DNA of 64,000 bases, taken from Trema orientale (lineage: Eukaryota > Streptophyta > Magnoliopsida > Rosales > Cannabaceae). Position 1 is the stretch's first letter; each line of letters opens with the position of its first letter. A program made the position numbers and the translations under genes. Below are positions 48,931-61,939 of the stretch, one piece after another. The DNA is taken from positions 171,314 to 235,313 of the forward strand of contig JXTC01000153.1 in assembly GCA_002914845.1 (NCBI GenBank), in the 5' to 3' direction. Under the pieces are notes generated by a model. That model did not search any database, was not told the origin of the DNA, and was given only the letters and a program-made list of their open reading frames with translations.

Positions 48931-49173
48931 TCTTACAATACTAATAACTCTAAGTATTTAGAGTTATTTTGCGCTTAAGTGCACTTATTTTGCTTTTTTC
49001 TCATCTAAATAAATTAAGTTTAGTTGTTTTTGTTTTATGTTATCTTAGTTTATTTTTTGTTTTATTTGTTTTTATTTTATTTTATTTTATTTTATCCTAT
49101 TTTCTTTTAATTGTTAATTAATTTAGTTTATTTTGTATTGATTTTGAGTTTTACGAGTTTTTTAACCCGCGCG

Positions 49174-49373
49174 TTTGCTGCGGATTGTGTAAAGAATATA
49201 ATAAATTTGTAATATAATAATTATTATATTATTTATAATAGCTAGTGATTTTTTAATAATATAATGGTATTTGTTTGCTGCGGATTGTATACGGAATATA
49301 ATAAATTTGTAATATAATAATTATTATATTATTTATAATAGCTAGTGATTTTTTATAATATAATGGTATTTGT
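49174..49373. repeat. 100-bp tandem duplication near the Helitron 3' end
   Basis: TTTGCTGCGGATTGTGTAAA begins at 49174 and, with two changes, at 49274. Each unit contains an AT palindrome around AATATAATAATTATTATATT. The hairpin's right arm (GCTGCGG) is thereby duplicated. Confidence 0.9.
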
Positions 49374-49444
49374 TTAAGATATAATAAGATGTTGTTCATA
49401 ATATTACAAAATATTTTTATACTGAAGTAGGTTGGTAATTAACT

Positions 49445-51857
49445 TCAAAGTTTTTGCTTTCCTTTCTTTTGTTGCTCCTCTTCACTGCAATTAGAGGGAA
49501 AAAATTAGAATAGAAAAAAGAATTTGATTAAAGTATTTTTTTTAAAGGAAAAGGATGAAGTTTTGTTCTTAAGGTATGTGGTATTTATTTTTGAATATAA
49601 TCAAATTAATTACCTGATTAATTTCCACTTTCTTGATGTTTCTGTTGATGTTGTTTCTGATCTAGAATGCAAATATGTATATATATTATTTAAATAATAG
49701 ATCATGTATTATATATTTTTTAAAATTAAGGGTAATCGAATAGTAGTATTTTACCTTTCAGTAATTTTTTTTAGATTAGGCGTTTTTGGATCAAGCGGTA
49801 TGGTTGATATTACTTCTGTTTCTGCAATAGTTGGTGTTACTGGAAGTGACAATGTGGTAGATTCGTCTTCATCAAATATCTTTAACATGATTGTGTCAAT
49901 TAAAGCTCCCCTAGTTCTGAAATAAACTTAGAATATTCTTGTTTGTCCGCATAGCTGCTCAATTATTGGTGGCAATACTGTTGGATCAGTATAGCCTTCT
50001 TGTATTATTAATACCGAGCATGGTTTTTTTATTAGAACTTAGACTGCTTTTCCAAATACTGTGATGACGGTGAATCCTATTTCATCTTGAATTCTGGTAT
50101 CTAATTTATACCCATTGAAGCAATGATGTGAAAGAAGAATTTAGTAAAGAATTAGTAGAAATATTTTAATTAATGATTGGTGTTCTAAGGTATTGTTTTT
50201 TTTATAAGTGAATAATTAAAGAAATATTTATATAAATTATTTGATTATATATTATACCATAGAGTTGGGATTGATATCAGATGACCGTGGGTGTCACACC
50301 ACCATCTACTTCCTGCTTCACGGACTTGTCTTGAACACTGATGACATGAATTATAATACCAGTCTTGGTGCATTTTGAATTTAAATATTGATGCCTTTAT
50401 TGTGAATTTGATTCCCTAAAGGTAATAAAATTCGATACTAGTTTAAGTTAAAATCTAAAATGATATTTTTATTTTTGTTATCATATTCATGTTAACCAGT
50501 TGAGTTAGTTGGTCGAGTCCGTTTAGTTCTGCAATTATTTTTCTGTTATGTAATTTTTCTTGCTCTGGCGGTTGTTTTTCTCTTGGAATGGGAGCTGGAA
50601 GGAAATTAATATGCTGTGTTGTGTATTGAAACCTGAATATCAAATTGATAAAAAAAGGATCAATATTTAATTAAAATAAATGCAGCAGTTTTTTTTTTAA
50701 AAAAAAAAGAAGTATGAAAGATAATTATTACTTTGTTTTTAATGCGTTAACTTCTAGTATGTCTACATTCATATAATATATTGTTGCACTGTACTTGCAA
50801 CATATATGTTTCCTGTTGGACATAGAAGTTTATATTAGTTAATATATAATTTATAATAATGTGTTTGTTTGTCGTGAAGATAAAATATAATTATTGGTTA
50901 TCTAGATATTATTTTACTATCATAGATGTAAAAATAGTTATGATTGGTTCCTCGATAGTATTTACAATATCTGTATTAAATATTTTTGCTGTTTCGCCCC
51001 ACAAAGTAATTTGTAGTTTTTCACTCCTATAGTTTGGGAAAAAATAATATTAAATTTAGATGAAAGCACAAAATTATTATTTTCTTAATATGTTAATGTT
51101 AGTGATAAATGAATTAATTACTTGATGTTTTGTATTATCAATGTTTGTCTTGATGTCATTTTTTCCTTGACATCTGTTTCTTCTACATCTTGTATTTCTA
51201 TTAACATTTCTATAATATCTATTGTTAAAAAAAAAGAGAGAAAAAAGATTAATATAAAAAAATTTAGATCATTGTTGGTAAATGTTAATTAGAAAATAAT
51301 ATTGTAATTATTAATACCTGATAAGATGTCTATCTGTTCTTGCAGGCAGCTGGTTAAAATCTATGAAATAGAATTTGTGCATTAGAATGTTCGTTGTTAA
51401 CGTTGTTATTGGACTGAAGGAGGTTACTCTAGCAAACTGGAGCATCGCAGTATGAGGGACGACTTTATATCTTGGTTTATTCAGTTCAACATTGAAATTG
51501 CTGATTCGGTATACTTGTCCTTCAGCTATTTGTTGTAAAGTATGACCTGCATCTCGAGCTTTAATTGTTCCGTGGATTGCTTCGTGCTGTATTTTATACA
51601 AAAAGTGTTTGATTATTACATAGTATTGTATAATGTTAAATATTAATGGATATATGTATTAATTATAATAAATTATAATGTGGTATGACATAAAGGAATT
51701 TAGCAGTATTTTTTTTTACCTTATGATCAACTAAGATACAATCCAGACTTATTAGACGCCCGGTTGCGTGATCGTTATTGTGCCAGAGTCTAATGATGCG
51801 AGCTTCGATTGCTCCGTAGATTTCATTAGGCTTAAGAGATCGTATAGGTGTTGTCAT
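49445..51857 (-). pseudogene. Helitron RPA1-like single-strand DNA-binding protein
   Basis: A multi-exon gene on the minus strand. Exon 1 (51857-51720) reads MTTPIRSLKPNEIYGAIEAR; exon 2 is 51586-51318. Later pieces carry DVKEKMTSRQTLIIQNIK and LQITLWGETAKIFN (OB folds). DWYYNSCHQCSRQVREAGSR and WWCDTHG form the C-terminal zinc ribbon (CxxC...CxxH). The tail joins across small exons near 49680-49630 and 49487-49445 in phase (KKITERSETTS ... SEEEQQKKGKQKL-stop). Family role: binds single-stranded DNA like replication protein A; plant Helitrons often carry one. Two in-frame TAA codons (after FGKAV and after QTRIF, about 50045 and 49925) suggest inactivity. Confidence 0.8.
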
Positions 51858-52327
51858 GTTTGTTTTAGCTGCAAAAGTGGAAAAATATTAATTAAATCAA
51901 AATTGTATATAAAATGTTAAGAGGTGCATATATAAATTTATATTAGGACGACATTTTTATAATAGCTAATTTATATGATGATTTTTATACTTACTTAATG
52001 TTATTTAAAATTTCTTTATAAAATATATTTTTTACATGAGTTGGATATTTATTGATGGATTCATTTATCAATATATATAGTCTTTTAGGAGTTGTTACTC
52101 ATGATAAAACTACATATAATTGACCATGTGTAAAGATTTCATTCTCTAAATAAATACCTACTTTATTTAATGATTGTCCTTGGCTTTTATTTATTGTCAT
52201 TGCATAACAGGTTTTTACAAGGAATTATCGCCTTTTTAAGGTGAATGGCCATCTGGATTCATTAATAATTATTTCTATTCTTGGAATATATACTTTTTTA
52301 TTTTTATTATCTGAATTTATAATCTGG

Positions 52328-52870
52328 CCTTCTATCTAACTGCTCGTTAGTTTGAGGATGGAAAGCAGTGCTAAAATTTAGCTTTGCACCAAAGGCTTGT
52401 TAAACTTTTCTCTAAAAAGTGGAGGTGAATCGATTGTCGCGATCAGAAATGATCTTTCGTGGTATTCCATATAGTCTGACTATCTCAGCCACGTATAATT
52501 CAGCTAACTTTTCTAATGAGTAAGTGATTTTCATTGGTAGAAAGTGTGCTGATTTAGTTAGTCGGTCCACAATCACCCATATTGTATCTGTAACACCCCC
52601 TAGTTTAGCCATATTGTCCTATATAGCCAAACTATGAAGTATTATTCTTTCTTAAAAATTATCTTTAGTTTTATAAAAAGATGGGCAAATTTGAACTTTT
52701 CAAAACTTTTAGACAAACCAACTGTGAGGCATTACTTGCTAAAAGTGACTTTACAAAATATACAAACAAAACGAGTTTTCACCAGTCTATTTTGCCATCA
52801 GCAGTAGTATTTATATTACACTAAAATATCTCAAAACAAAAATATCACCCACAGGTTAAGCTCGTCTACA
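52328..52870 (-). mobile_element. Chimeric Ty3/Gypsy fragment inserted in the helicase
   Basis: On the minus strand, [40 protein letters not shown] and [11 protein letters not shown], then AFHPQTNEQLDR, are the Gypsy integrase core (52588-52330). Next to it on the + strand, from 52589, TGTAACACCCCCTAGTTTAG is a typical LTR start, running to about 52870. Integrase and LTR face opposite ways, so this is a rearranged piece. Helicase sequence resumes on both sides (RLIITQLTN on one, INSDNKNKKVYIPRIEI on the other). Border positions are accurate to about 10-15 bases. Confidence 0.7.
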
Positions 52871-55415
52871 TCTGTATTTGTTAATTGTGTGATAATAAGC
52901 CTTGTTTCGTTACATAATCCTATTGGTTGATTTAAATTTTGTAATAACATTATTGGAGTTCCAATCCTAAGACTTAATTCATGTGGTGGTATGCCGTTAA
53001 AATTTAAAGTATGTAAAAATTCTTGAGGATATAATAAATTAAATTCATCAATGTTTTCAGTTAAAGCTATTATTGTATCATAACTGTAATAAATTTTTGA
53101 TTCGTTTGGTATTAATGATAATATATATTTGTTTATATTATCAGTTATACTATTTTTTGGAGTTATTATTGCTCTCTGTCGTATATAGTCGATATTATTA
53201 AATTTTTTTCCAAAATCATCGTATATTAATTCTGAAATTTTTTCAATTGGATTTGCTTCGTATTGTATTATATATTTTTTCGGTATTTTATTCCATATGG
53301 CATCTTCATTTTCAGGATCTTTTATTCCTTCTGCAGTACCATTTCTAATATTTAATATCCATTTTGAAAAGTCTGAAATTTCTTTCTTTTCTTATTCTGT
53401 TGTATTAGGATTCTTTAATCTCATATTTTCTGTTAGGGAGAATAATTTAAAATATGGCCATAGATAAGAATTATTTATACTTGCATTTATTATGTCTTCT
53501 TTTGTTCCACTAGGTATAACAGGTAAGGTTTGCCTAAAATCACCTCCTAGTATAATTGTCATTCCACCAAAAGGTTGGTCAAAATTGTTTTTCAAATCTT
53601 GTAGTGTTTTGTCTAAAGCTTCGAAACAATATTTATTATTCATTGGTGTTTCATCCCATAATATTAATGATGTTTTTTTGATCAATTTTGCTAATTGGGT
53701 TCCTTTTTTGATATGGCAAGTAGAAAATTTATCAGTTGCTAAGGGTATTCGAAATCTTGAATGTGCGGTTCTGCCTTTAGGTAATAATAATGAGGCTATT
53801 CCAGATGATGCAACAGCTAAAACGATTCCATTTTTTGATCTGACTTTTGTAATAATTACATTCCATAAATAAGTTTTTTCAGTGCCTCCGTGTCCATAAA
53901 TAAAGAATAAATTTTGTTTTTTATTGTTCAATGACTCTATAATTTATTCATAGATATACCGTTGTTCATTATTTAAGTTTTTTTCTAAAATTATATTTTC
54001 TTCTTTTAATTTATTAATATCGTAGTCTAATTCTTCTCGCAAGAGTTTGTTATTTAAATCATCAATTAATGTTCCAGTTGGTAGGGGTAAATTAAAATTT
54101 GTTAGAATTGATGAATTTGAATTTAACTGTTTTTCTAATTCATATAAGACATAGTTGTATAATTCATTTTCACGTATTTGAAAGTTTGGATTATTGAATA
54201 AGGTTTTGATTCTATATAGAATGTCTTCTGTCATAAGTTTCCAGTGATTTTCTAATAATGTTGTTGGATTATTTACATTACAAAATAATAAAATTATAGT
54301 AAATAATTGTCGCAATTGATGTGGGGTTGGCCAAAATGAGGCTTCTAAGATTGATTCATTCCATTCTTTGTCATCTACTAATAAACCTAATGCATTACAT
54401 GCTGCTTAATATATTGGGTATGTTATATCATTAATAGTTCTTATAAATTCAAATCTTGTTGCTCCTTTTTAATGATTTAATAATAATTTTAGATAATATA
54501 ATTCTCCGGAACTTGGATGGACATAAAAAGTTCATCCAATTGAATATCCTGATTTTCTAGGAGTCTAAATTTTATCTTTATTATTCCATACCCATTTAGT
54601 GGGGAATTGTATATAGGAAAGTTGTCTAGCTTCTGTGTTAATTTTATTAATTTTCATCCATTCTGTTAAAGTTGTTTTCTGGATTCCTGGTTGTCTGATT
54701 ATATTATCTAGATGTTGGTTGGAATGAAATATTATGTTTTGCATATGTTATAAATGAATTGTTAATCTTTGTACTGCTGGATTTCTGTGGTGTATGGGAT
54801 ATTCATATAATCTCCACATAGCTTCATATGGTGTTATATACCGGCAGTTAATATAGTTTTTTATTTCGTCTATTTCTTTATAAATAGTTTGTACAGACTG
54901 TTCTGTACATATGTTATCTTCTATTACTGCTCTTATTCTATCTGGACCTTTTATTAAATATTTAAATAAATATTTTATTAACATAGACTGTGAACATATT
55001 TCGACGTTTATGTGGGTGCGGAATTTTAAGCATAAATCTTTGTTATAAAGAACTACAAATCTGTTGTCCAATTTAATATCTTCTTTTTGTACATAAAAAA
55101 CTGTATTTCTGCGTTTATAGTTGACGAATCCGTTTTCTTCGATAGTTGTTTTATTTTTAAATTGTTTAGGGAAATTTTTAGAACAAACTGAGTTTTTCGT
55201 ACATAGAGCATTTGTTTTGGCAGCACCTCATGGTCTATGTATCATGAATTCTGCTATAATGCTATATTCTTGTGGGTTTTTTTCAGGATCAGGTATTTCG
55301 ACTGAGATAAATTTATCTATTTGTGATGGTTCAGATAACTTTTCATTTGAGTATAACCAAAATAAGAAATGACAATGAGGGAGACCGCGCTTTTGAAATT
55401 CAATCACATATAGAT

Positions 55416-55528
55416 CTACATAGGAAAATAAATATAAAAAAGAAAGAAGGTGTTACTTTTATTTATAAATAGGAATAGTAATTTTATTCGTATATTTTAT
55501 TTTATCAGGTAAGAAAATGTTGTCGTAC
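55416..55528 (-). other. Intron in the Helitron Rep domain
   Basis: The donor GTTGCAG/GTACGAC and acceptor CCTATGTAG/ATCTATATG join IFGAVVAG to DLYVIEFQKRGLPH in phase. The second Rep tyrosine region is not touched. The fit to the conserved protein on both sides makes the call firm. Confidence 0.8.
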
Positions 55529-57399
55529 CTGCAACAACTGCCCCAAAAATTTTATCGGTTTTAATAGTGGACAAAACTTGGTTTAATTTCATTTTAAAAA
55601 TTCTTATAATTATATCTGGCCTATCTTCAAGTCTTTGACCAGGAATTTTGTTTAGGGCACGTGTAATTTCAGGTCATTTAGGATTGCATGTGAATGTAAT
55701 GAGTAAGTTAGGATTTTCATATTGTCTACATATTGCCATTGCATCTTGATAATTTTGAGTCATGTATCTAGGACTTCCTGTATGGCTAGATGGGAGAATA
55801 ATTCTTTTACCGCTTACTCTAGCATTTGTATCTCCTCTTATAACGGCAACTTGGACACCTTGATAAATTTCAGATCTTAAATTATTTTGATTTTTTCTGA
55901 CATAATCTAATCGATCTTCTTCAACAGAAGCATATGCATCAACTACGTATTATTGAAAAAGTCTTCCACTCTTGAATAAGATATTGTTTTCATTTTCACG
56001 CTGTTGTAATTGCTAGCAATAGAATGCTTTCATTAGTATTCTATTTGTTGAAGGTCGTTTTCCTGGTCTATCCATATTCCAATTTAAATCGATTCTATAA
56101 CCATCTTCTCCGTATGGAGATAGAAGAAGGTATTGTAGAGCCATATAAGATTGGTATAATTTTGTAATTCTTTATAGATTGTCTGTTTTATCTTGAATTA
56201 TAATGTCTCTTCCGTCTTTATATTCACCAATATCTCCAACAATTAAACCTCCTATATCAGTTGAAGTGGGTAACTTGTATTGATTGTTATCCATAGGTCG
56301 TCGTCCTATTAATCTCAGTTTCATGGATGGGATTTCATTTTCATTGTATCTATCTTTAACCATACGAAAAAGTTTTACTAAGTTATTGTTTTCATCGAGT
56401 GCTTTTATTAAGTTTTCAGTAATTAATTTTGTCATTTCTTTCGTTGTATCATCAAATGAAAATGTTGACATTCGATTTTCAATTTCATTTTCTGTGTTGA
56501 TATACATAGTTGGAAAAATCCTAGAAGATTATTGCTTGTTGGCAGTAATGATCCTATAAGATGGTGTATTTGGCCGCTGATTTTAAAAATATATGGGCCG
56601 TCTGAATTTCTTGTGTTTTGTTCTATGTTTACTCCAAATAATGTGAAAGTAAACATTGAGTTAAAGGCTCTAATATTTTTTCAGAAATGTGTATTTAAAA
56701 GTCCTCCATAATAATCAAGTAATTGACTTAGTATAGGAGGTAGATTTTTTCTTAGAGGAAGTTTTACTTTTCTGTTTTTACAATATAGATTATATTTTGG
56801 CGGATAAGTCTTTTTAACAGACTCGTCAAACCAAAAGGATGCACCACAATGTTCACAAACACAGGAATAATCTACAAGATCGTGATATTCATTGATATCA
56901 CCTGTAATGTGGTATTGAATAAGAATCAAAAGTAAGAAATTATATAAGTAGTTAAATTTATAATGATAAAAGTGTTTTTTCCCTCTATTTTTATGTGAGA
57001 GTGTGAAGGAATTACTCGGTGTGCTAGAATTGCTTAGTACGTGTGCTTCAACTGAACCGAATGAATTTCTTTCGGAACTTGTAAAAGTTGATATTGAAAT
57101 AGGCCTTGATCGATAAGTGTTCTCTGGAATGATATCTGACTCCTCATACTAATGACATAAACTATCATCATGGTTGAATTCGGAGTTTTCACTTAAAAGG
57201 CCATGGTAACGTCGTTTACGCTGACGTTTTGACAATGAAGTATTTGTCGACATTATCCTATTGTTATCTAACATAGAAAGTAAAAGAAAATGTTATTATG
57301 TTAATATTTGTTTTTTTTAAGTTTATCGAATATTATAATGATGTTGTTCTTATGTTAATAAATTCAATTTTTTTTTCTTTTTTTCTTTTTAACTATTTA

Positions 57400-59600
57400 T
57401 TTTCCCTATCATATGATTTATTTCTATTATACTAATTTCATTTTAGATGATTATTTTTAGTATTATTATTATATTGATATATTTAAATTATTTATAGGGT
57501 CTTTGTTGATAAATTTTTGAAATTGTGTTCATGTACTATGCTTTATTTATAATTATTGACTTTTTTAGTTGTTATTTTTTTCGTATTATTATTGTTATAT
57601 TTTTCATATATTAATAGATTTTTTGATATTATATAAATGTTCTTTGTTTCTTGTCATCATTTAAATTATCTGAGTTTATTATTATTTTTCATGTTTGTAT
57701 TATCACGTAAATTTTCATATGTATTAAAGCTATCTCTTTTCTTCTTCACTCTTTTTTTTTTTGCAGGAATTAGATTATCAGGGAATATATATATATTTTT
57801 TCCGTAAATAAACAGATATACTAAGAGTATCTATCTTTATTTTATATATATTGGTTATAATTATCTATCAGTGTATTGTATAAATTTAATTTTTTATTGT
57901 AGTTATACACTCCGTATATATTATTTGATTAATTATATTATTCAACTACATAACTGATTTAATATATTAGTTAAATTGTATAGTTTTACATGTATTTTAT
58001 TTTTCCATGTTCTTTTGGTCATTAAGTAAGTAAATGCTCTTTTTTCCCCCTTCTATTTTCCGTCGTTAATTCTCACCTATGTTTACTTTTTTTTTTCTTT
58101 TTTTTTTAATTTTAAAATAAGTAGGTAAATATATTTTTCCTTTTTTTCGGTTATTAATTACGGCTCTATTTCCCTTTTTTTTTTTTGCAAGGTATTATCT
58201 TTATGTTTTAATTATGCATTTTATATATGTTTTAATTTTGATATATTATTTTTTATTACTACATTATTTATATCAGGAGGGAGGAGGGAGAGGGGTTTCT
58301 CCTTTCTTGTCTTAAGTATTACTATTCGCTTCCTCTTTTAAGTTTGTATGGTAGTCTTCTACAGTCATAATATTTGCAATGAGGATATTACCAATTCTGT
58401 TTGTGCTTTTTCTAATTAATCTATTGGGAAGTTAGTTTCTTCCTGAATTTGATAAATGCATTTATATAAAATTAAATTGCCTACTATTCATTCTACCTTT
58501 TCTTTCTTTTCCCAAGGTTCATATTTATATACTGATCAGAGACTTTGTACAATGGATGCTACTTTCATATTTGAATTTATTTACAATTAACATAGTAACT
58601 ATCGCTAAAAAATTTAAGTTTGGTGTTCGAAACGTTATTGATCAAAATCGTTCAGAATTTTGATCTAAATAATTATCATTACGAATCTAAAATCAGATTT
58701 TGGATACAAAATTGTGTCTACAAATAAAATTATAGTCCTTAAATTTAAATATACAAAGCATTAAAGTATAAATACAGTGAAATTGAATACATAATAAGAA
58801 TAAATTATATTCAATAAATTTACAATAAAATACATTACAATCTGTTTTTTTCTCCTTTTTCATCTTACTCCAGAATAAAACTCTCATGCTTCTCTTGGAA
58901 CAGCAAGAATTCTTCATCCATGACATATCACTGATTTTTCACATTTACTATAATTATACAATATATGTAGATAAATATGTCGAATTAAATATAAAAGTAC
59001 TCATGGGATTTGGCTCAGATATATGAAATATCATCAATATATGGTAAACTTATAAGATAATATATTTACAAATGTTTATCCAACTATCTCATAAATTGTT
59101 TCTTTCATATCAGGGAAAAACAGTTCTAGCAATTAGATAAACACATGAAACATCATCTATATAGAAGAGAGTATACTATATATATTATATCACTCAAGAG
59201 ACATAATTTGAATCGCAGGATTATAAAATGGGCCGCTCAAAAACTACCAGGTAAATAATAGTAAACTGCTCAGAAATTACCAACTAAACGGAGCTGGAAA
59301 AAAGTAAGAACTGATAAAAGGACGCAAACAATAGTTCAGAGGAAGAAAACTTAGACAAAGAGTGGAAACAATTTTTGGAAGAAGAATTAGATTAAAGAAT
59401 TTGACGTCCAGAAATCTAAATTGAATTACTAAAGGAAAAGTCAGATGAAAAGCTACCTAAGTGAGATCAGAAGTGACGAAGGTAAAAGGGCCAAATAGAC
59501 ATGCTTACTGCGGGAAAGAAGTACATTGGGTACAATAATGCAAAAACAGAATGCTAACGACTGGCAGTAAGAGACACAAAAATTAAAAAATGGAGAGAGG
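57400..59600. other. AT-rich stretch, no gene
   Basis: Poly-T and TA-rich DNA. The 5' end of the Helitron probably lies in its left part. A short minus-strand open run near 58930-58868 (MDEEFLLFQEKHESFILE, then stop) has protein-like composition but no context. Confidence 0.5.
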
Positions 59601-60185
59601 GAGAGAGAGAAAAAAACAAAGGATCTTTCTCAACTTTAGTGCATATAAATGTGTGAACATACATAAAGTTATAAGTATAGAAAATATACTCAGGAAAGAA
59701 AAGTGAAGAATGACATATAGTAGAAACAGAAGTGAAGCAGAGCAAAAGAAGCATGGAGAAGCACAAAATGCAGAGGAAGCTGAAAGTGTCATAGATGGAG
59801 AAACTAAGAACCCACAGAATGACCAAAAGCCCAAGCCATCTCAATCAACGAAAGAGCAACTAAAAGAGCAACATCGCAAAACCAGTAAAAGACAGGCAAG
59901 AAGAAGACAAGACGGCTAGAACCACGAGCAAACAACAGGGAGAAAAATGAAGGTTATAGATGGAAAGTCACAAACAACCAAGTAAAAAGACCGAACCATG
60001 CCCACACAACAACTGTAGACCAAGCTTCCAAGGGCTAGACCGCAACAACGCTTCCAAAAAGGATGTTATTGTTTTTTCTACGGTGAGCCTCTTCTCAGTT
60101 ATGGTTTTAAAGGAAAAGGGAGGACCTTTTCTAGCTTTGGTACATACAAATAAATATATATAGAGTTACAAATATAGAAAATATA
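59600..60185. repeat. A-rich repeat family, copy 1
   Basis: Shares its order with 63050-63530: GAAGAAYGACAYATAGYAGA, AGAAGCAYSGAGAAGCACAA, CATCTCARYCAACGAAAGAG, AAAAAGACC, CAAGCTTCCAAGGGC and GATGTTAYTGTTYTTTCTAC. A TATA-like segment (CTTTAGTGCATATAAATG, 59636; CTTTGGTACATACAAATAAA, 60138) flanks it on both sides. The family is unknown; it could be part of an LTR or another terminal region. Confidence 0.7.
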
Positions 60186-61079
60186 CTTAAAAAAACTACA
60201 ATAGCTCTAGGAGTTGAAAATTAATCGGGGAGATAGTAAAACCACTATTCACAGCAATTTCTGAGCAGCCAACATATTACTCCGCGCGATAAAAAGAGAA
60301 AAGAAACTGAATACCATCATCATCGCCAAATATACACAGAATTAGATAATAGAATCGAAAAAGGCCAAAACAAAATTGAATAAAAGGAAGGGGGAAGAAG
60401 GTAAGAAAGAGAGGTTGGTCAAAAAGGCTAGATTTTATAAAGGCAAAAGAGAAGGCCAGACAAAAGGACCTAACAAAAAAACAAATGGACAAATAATAGC
60501 AATAAAGAGAAAAGCATTTCAACAGTGTATGTTAACCATTAATATCACAGAGTCCAACCAGATTCAGAGTCAACAACAGAATTTAATAAAACAGGCAAGA
60601 GCACATAACATTTAATACAACAACATAGAAATAAGTGCTTTAACAACATACAAACAGAACATAGAATCAATATTAATTAATAAAAGAATAAAAGATGTTT
60701 ATAACTGAGACCAAATGTTTAAAAAAAAAATAGTATAACAGAGGACATTGAATATTCATAATACCCGAAATAGTGCCAGAATAGAGCCTTTCCAACTAAC
60801 TTCAGGGAGAAGTGGTTATATGAAGAGCATAATTAGGGACAAAAATGGAGTAAATATAGCAGGGAGAAAACGGGAATAAATTCAGTAAGCTTCAGGTAAA
60901 CAACTGGTACTGAAGTGGGTAAAACGTAGAGAGTACAATAAATGGCCTTACTATTTATAATCAGGCGGCACTAAAAGATGGTTATAGGCCTTTTTTGAAA
61001 AAAAAAAAGGGAGCAAAAAACTTGCACACGTGGCAATATTTGAAACGAATTCCTAATTAAAACTAATATATTAAAAAGC

Positions 61080-61560
61080 AAATTCAGAGACTTATCAAGG
61101 ACGAAGTTTTAAATTTTTCAGTCAGAGTAATAGAAAATATCAACAATGCATTAAATACACTTATTTAAAGAGATATAAGCCATAAGTGCAAATCCACAGT
61201 TCATTAAAAGAAAAAGTAAATGTCATTATGAATATTTCTATTTATAGTCAAACAGGAGTAACACAAAGTTAAGGGGCTTTTTTTACAAAAAAGATAAAAC
61301 TAGATAGATGGCAATATAAAAAATAAACACTAAGTAGAAGCTAACGTATTTTTAAAAAAAAAAACTTTAAAAACTTGTGAAGGATGAATTCTAACTATTC
61401 AGCTATATTTTCAGATTATTATTATTATTTTTAGGTAGAATAATGGAAAAATATCAAGAGAGTATTAAATATACTTATTTAAAGAGATCTGAAACTATAA
61501 ATATAAATCCACAGATCATCAAAAGCAAAAATAGAAGTCATTATAGGCATGCAAAAAATA
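61080..61560. repeat. Diverged 314-bp tandem duplication
   Basis: TTAAATACACTTATTTAAAG (61151) and TTAAATATACTTATTTAAAG (61465) anchor two units. Downstream AAATCCACAG and upstream AAGGAYGAA also match. The units have small indels. Confidence 0.7.
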
Positions 61561-61939
61561 TAAAAGAAATGATAAATATCCAAAAAAAAAACAAAAAACA
61601 TCTCACAAATTATTTTAAGGATTATCTACGCAACACTCCAGGAAAAAAAGGAAGAGATGACGACATAATTAAGAGAGAAAAGACAGGAGAAAGCATCGAG
61701 AAGTACAAAGACCAGAGAACAATCAGAGCCTGTTGGACAGCCAAAGGGCAAGGGAAATAACCCAAAAGCCAAGCCATTTCATTTGACCAAATCACACTTA
61801 AGAGAGCATCCTTAGAAAATGAGGAAAAGCATTACAAAAAGACCAAACAACCACAACCACAAAAGAATTACGGAAAGAATGTTAAGCACAAATACATAAA
61901 TTCACAAACACCAGAGTCAAAAAGACCAAGCAGCCATCT

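Larger units (their letters stand above)
51991..57253 (-). pseudogene. Helitron Rep/helicase polyprotein, decayed
   Basis: The start ATG at 57253 reads MSTNTSLSKRQRKRRYHGLL. A zinc-binding region CEHCGASFW (56.85 kb) and LPPILSQLLDYYGGLLNTHF follow. The Rep domain carries GKRIILPSSHTGSPRYMTQN, DAMAICRQYENPNLLITFTC and the HUH motif in RGLPHCHFLFWL (H-C-H at 55369-55377). A clean 113-bp GT-AG intron lies at 55416-55528. The Pif1-type helicase follows: Walker A GHGGTEKT (G to E at the fifth residue of GxGGTGKT), Walker B LILWDETPM, GGDFRQTLPVIP, and after the Gypsy insertion [20 protein letters not shown], ending NNIK-stop at 51991. HUH Rep nicks and joins DNA ends; the helicase unwinds. Single in-frame stops occur (for example near 57150, 56690, 53946 and 53390), so it is a recent pseudogene. 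Confidence 0.85.
49154..57400 (-). mobile_element. Near-complete Helitron (Rep/helicase plus RPA1-like)
   Basis: On the minus strand: Rep/helicase gene (57253-51991), then the RPA1-like gene (51857-49445), then a 3' terminus. At the 3' end the minus strand reads CCGCAGCAAACGCGCGGG, a short hairpin-like block, then TTAAAAAACTCG and host T. CTCG would be a one-base change from the canonical CTAG end, so the end is placed at 49154. The 5' TC end was not identified; it lies somewhere beyond 57.3 kb. A Gypsy fragment at about 52328-52870 is inserted in the helicase. Gene order and the RPA partner fit plant Helitrons. Confidence 0.85.

Noticed and set aside
53492-53872. 126-residue + strand open frame
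   Set aside because: Shadow of the Helitron helicase on the opposite strand.
56284-56559. + strand open frame with hydrophobic segments
   Set aside because: Antisense to the Helitron Rep N-terminal region.
59710-59919. Charged Lys/Glu/Gln-rich open frame
   Set aside because: It falls in the A-rich repeat; the second repeat copy does not keep the frame.
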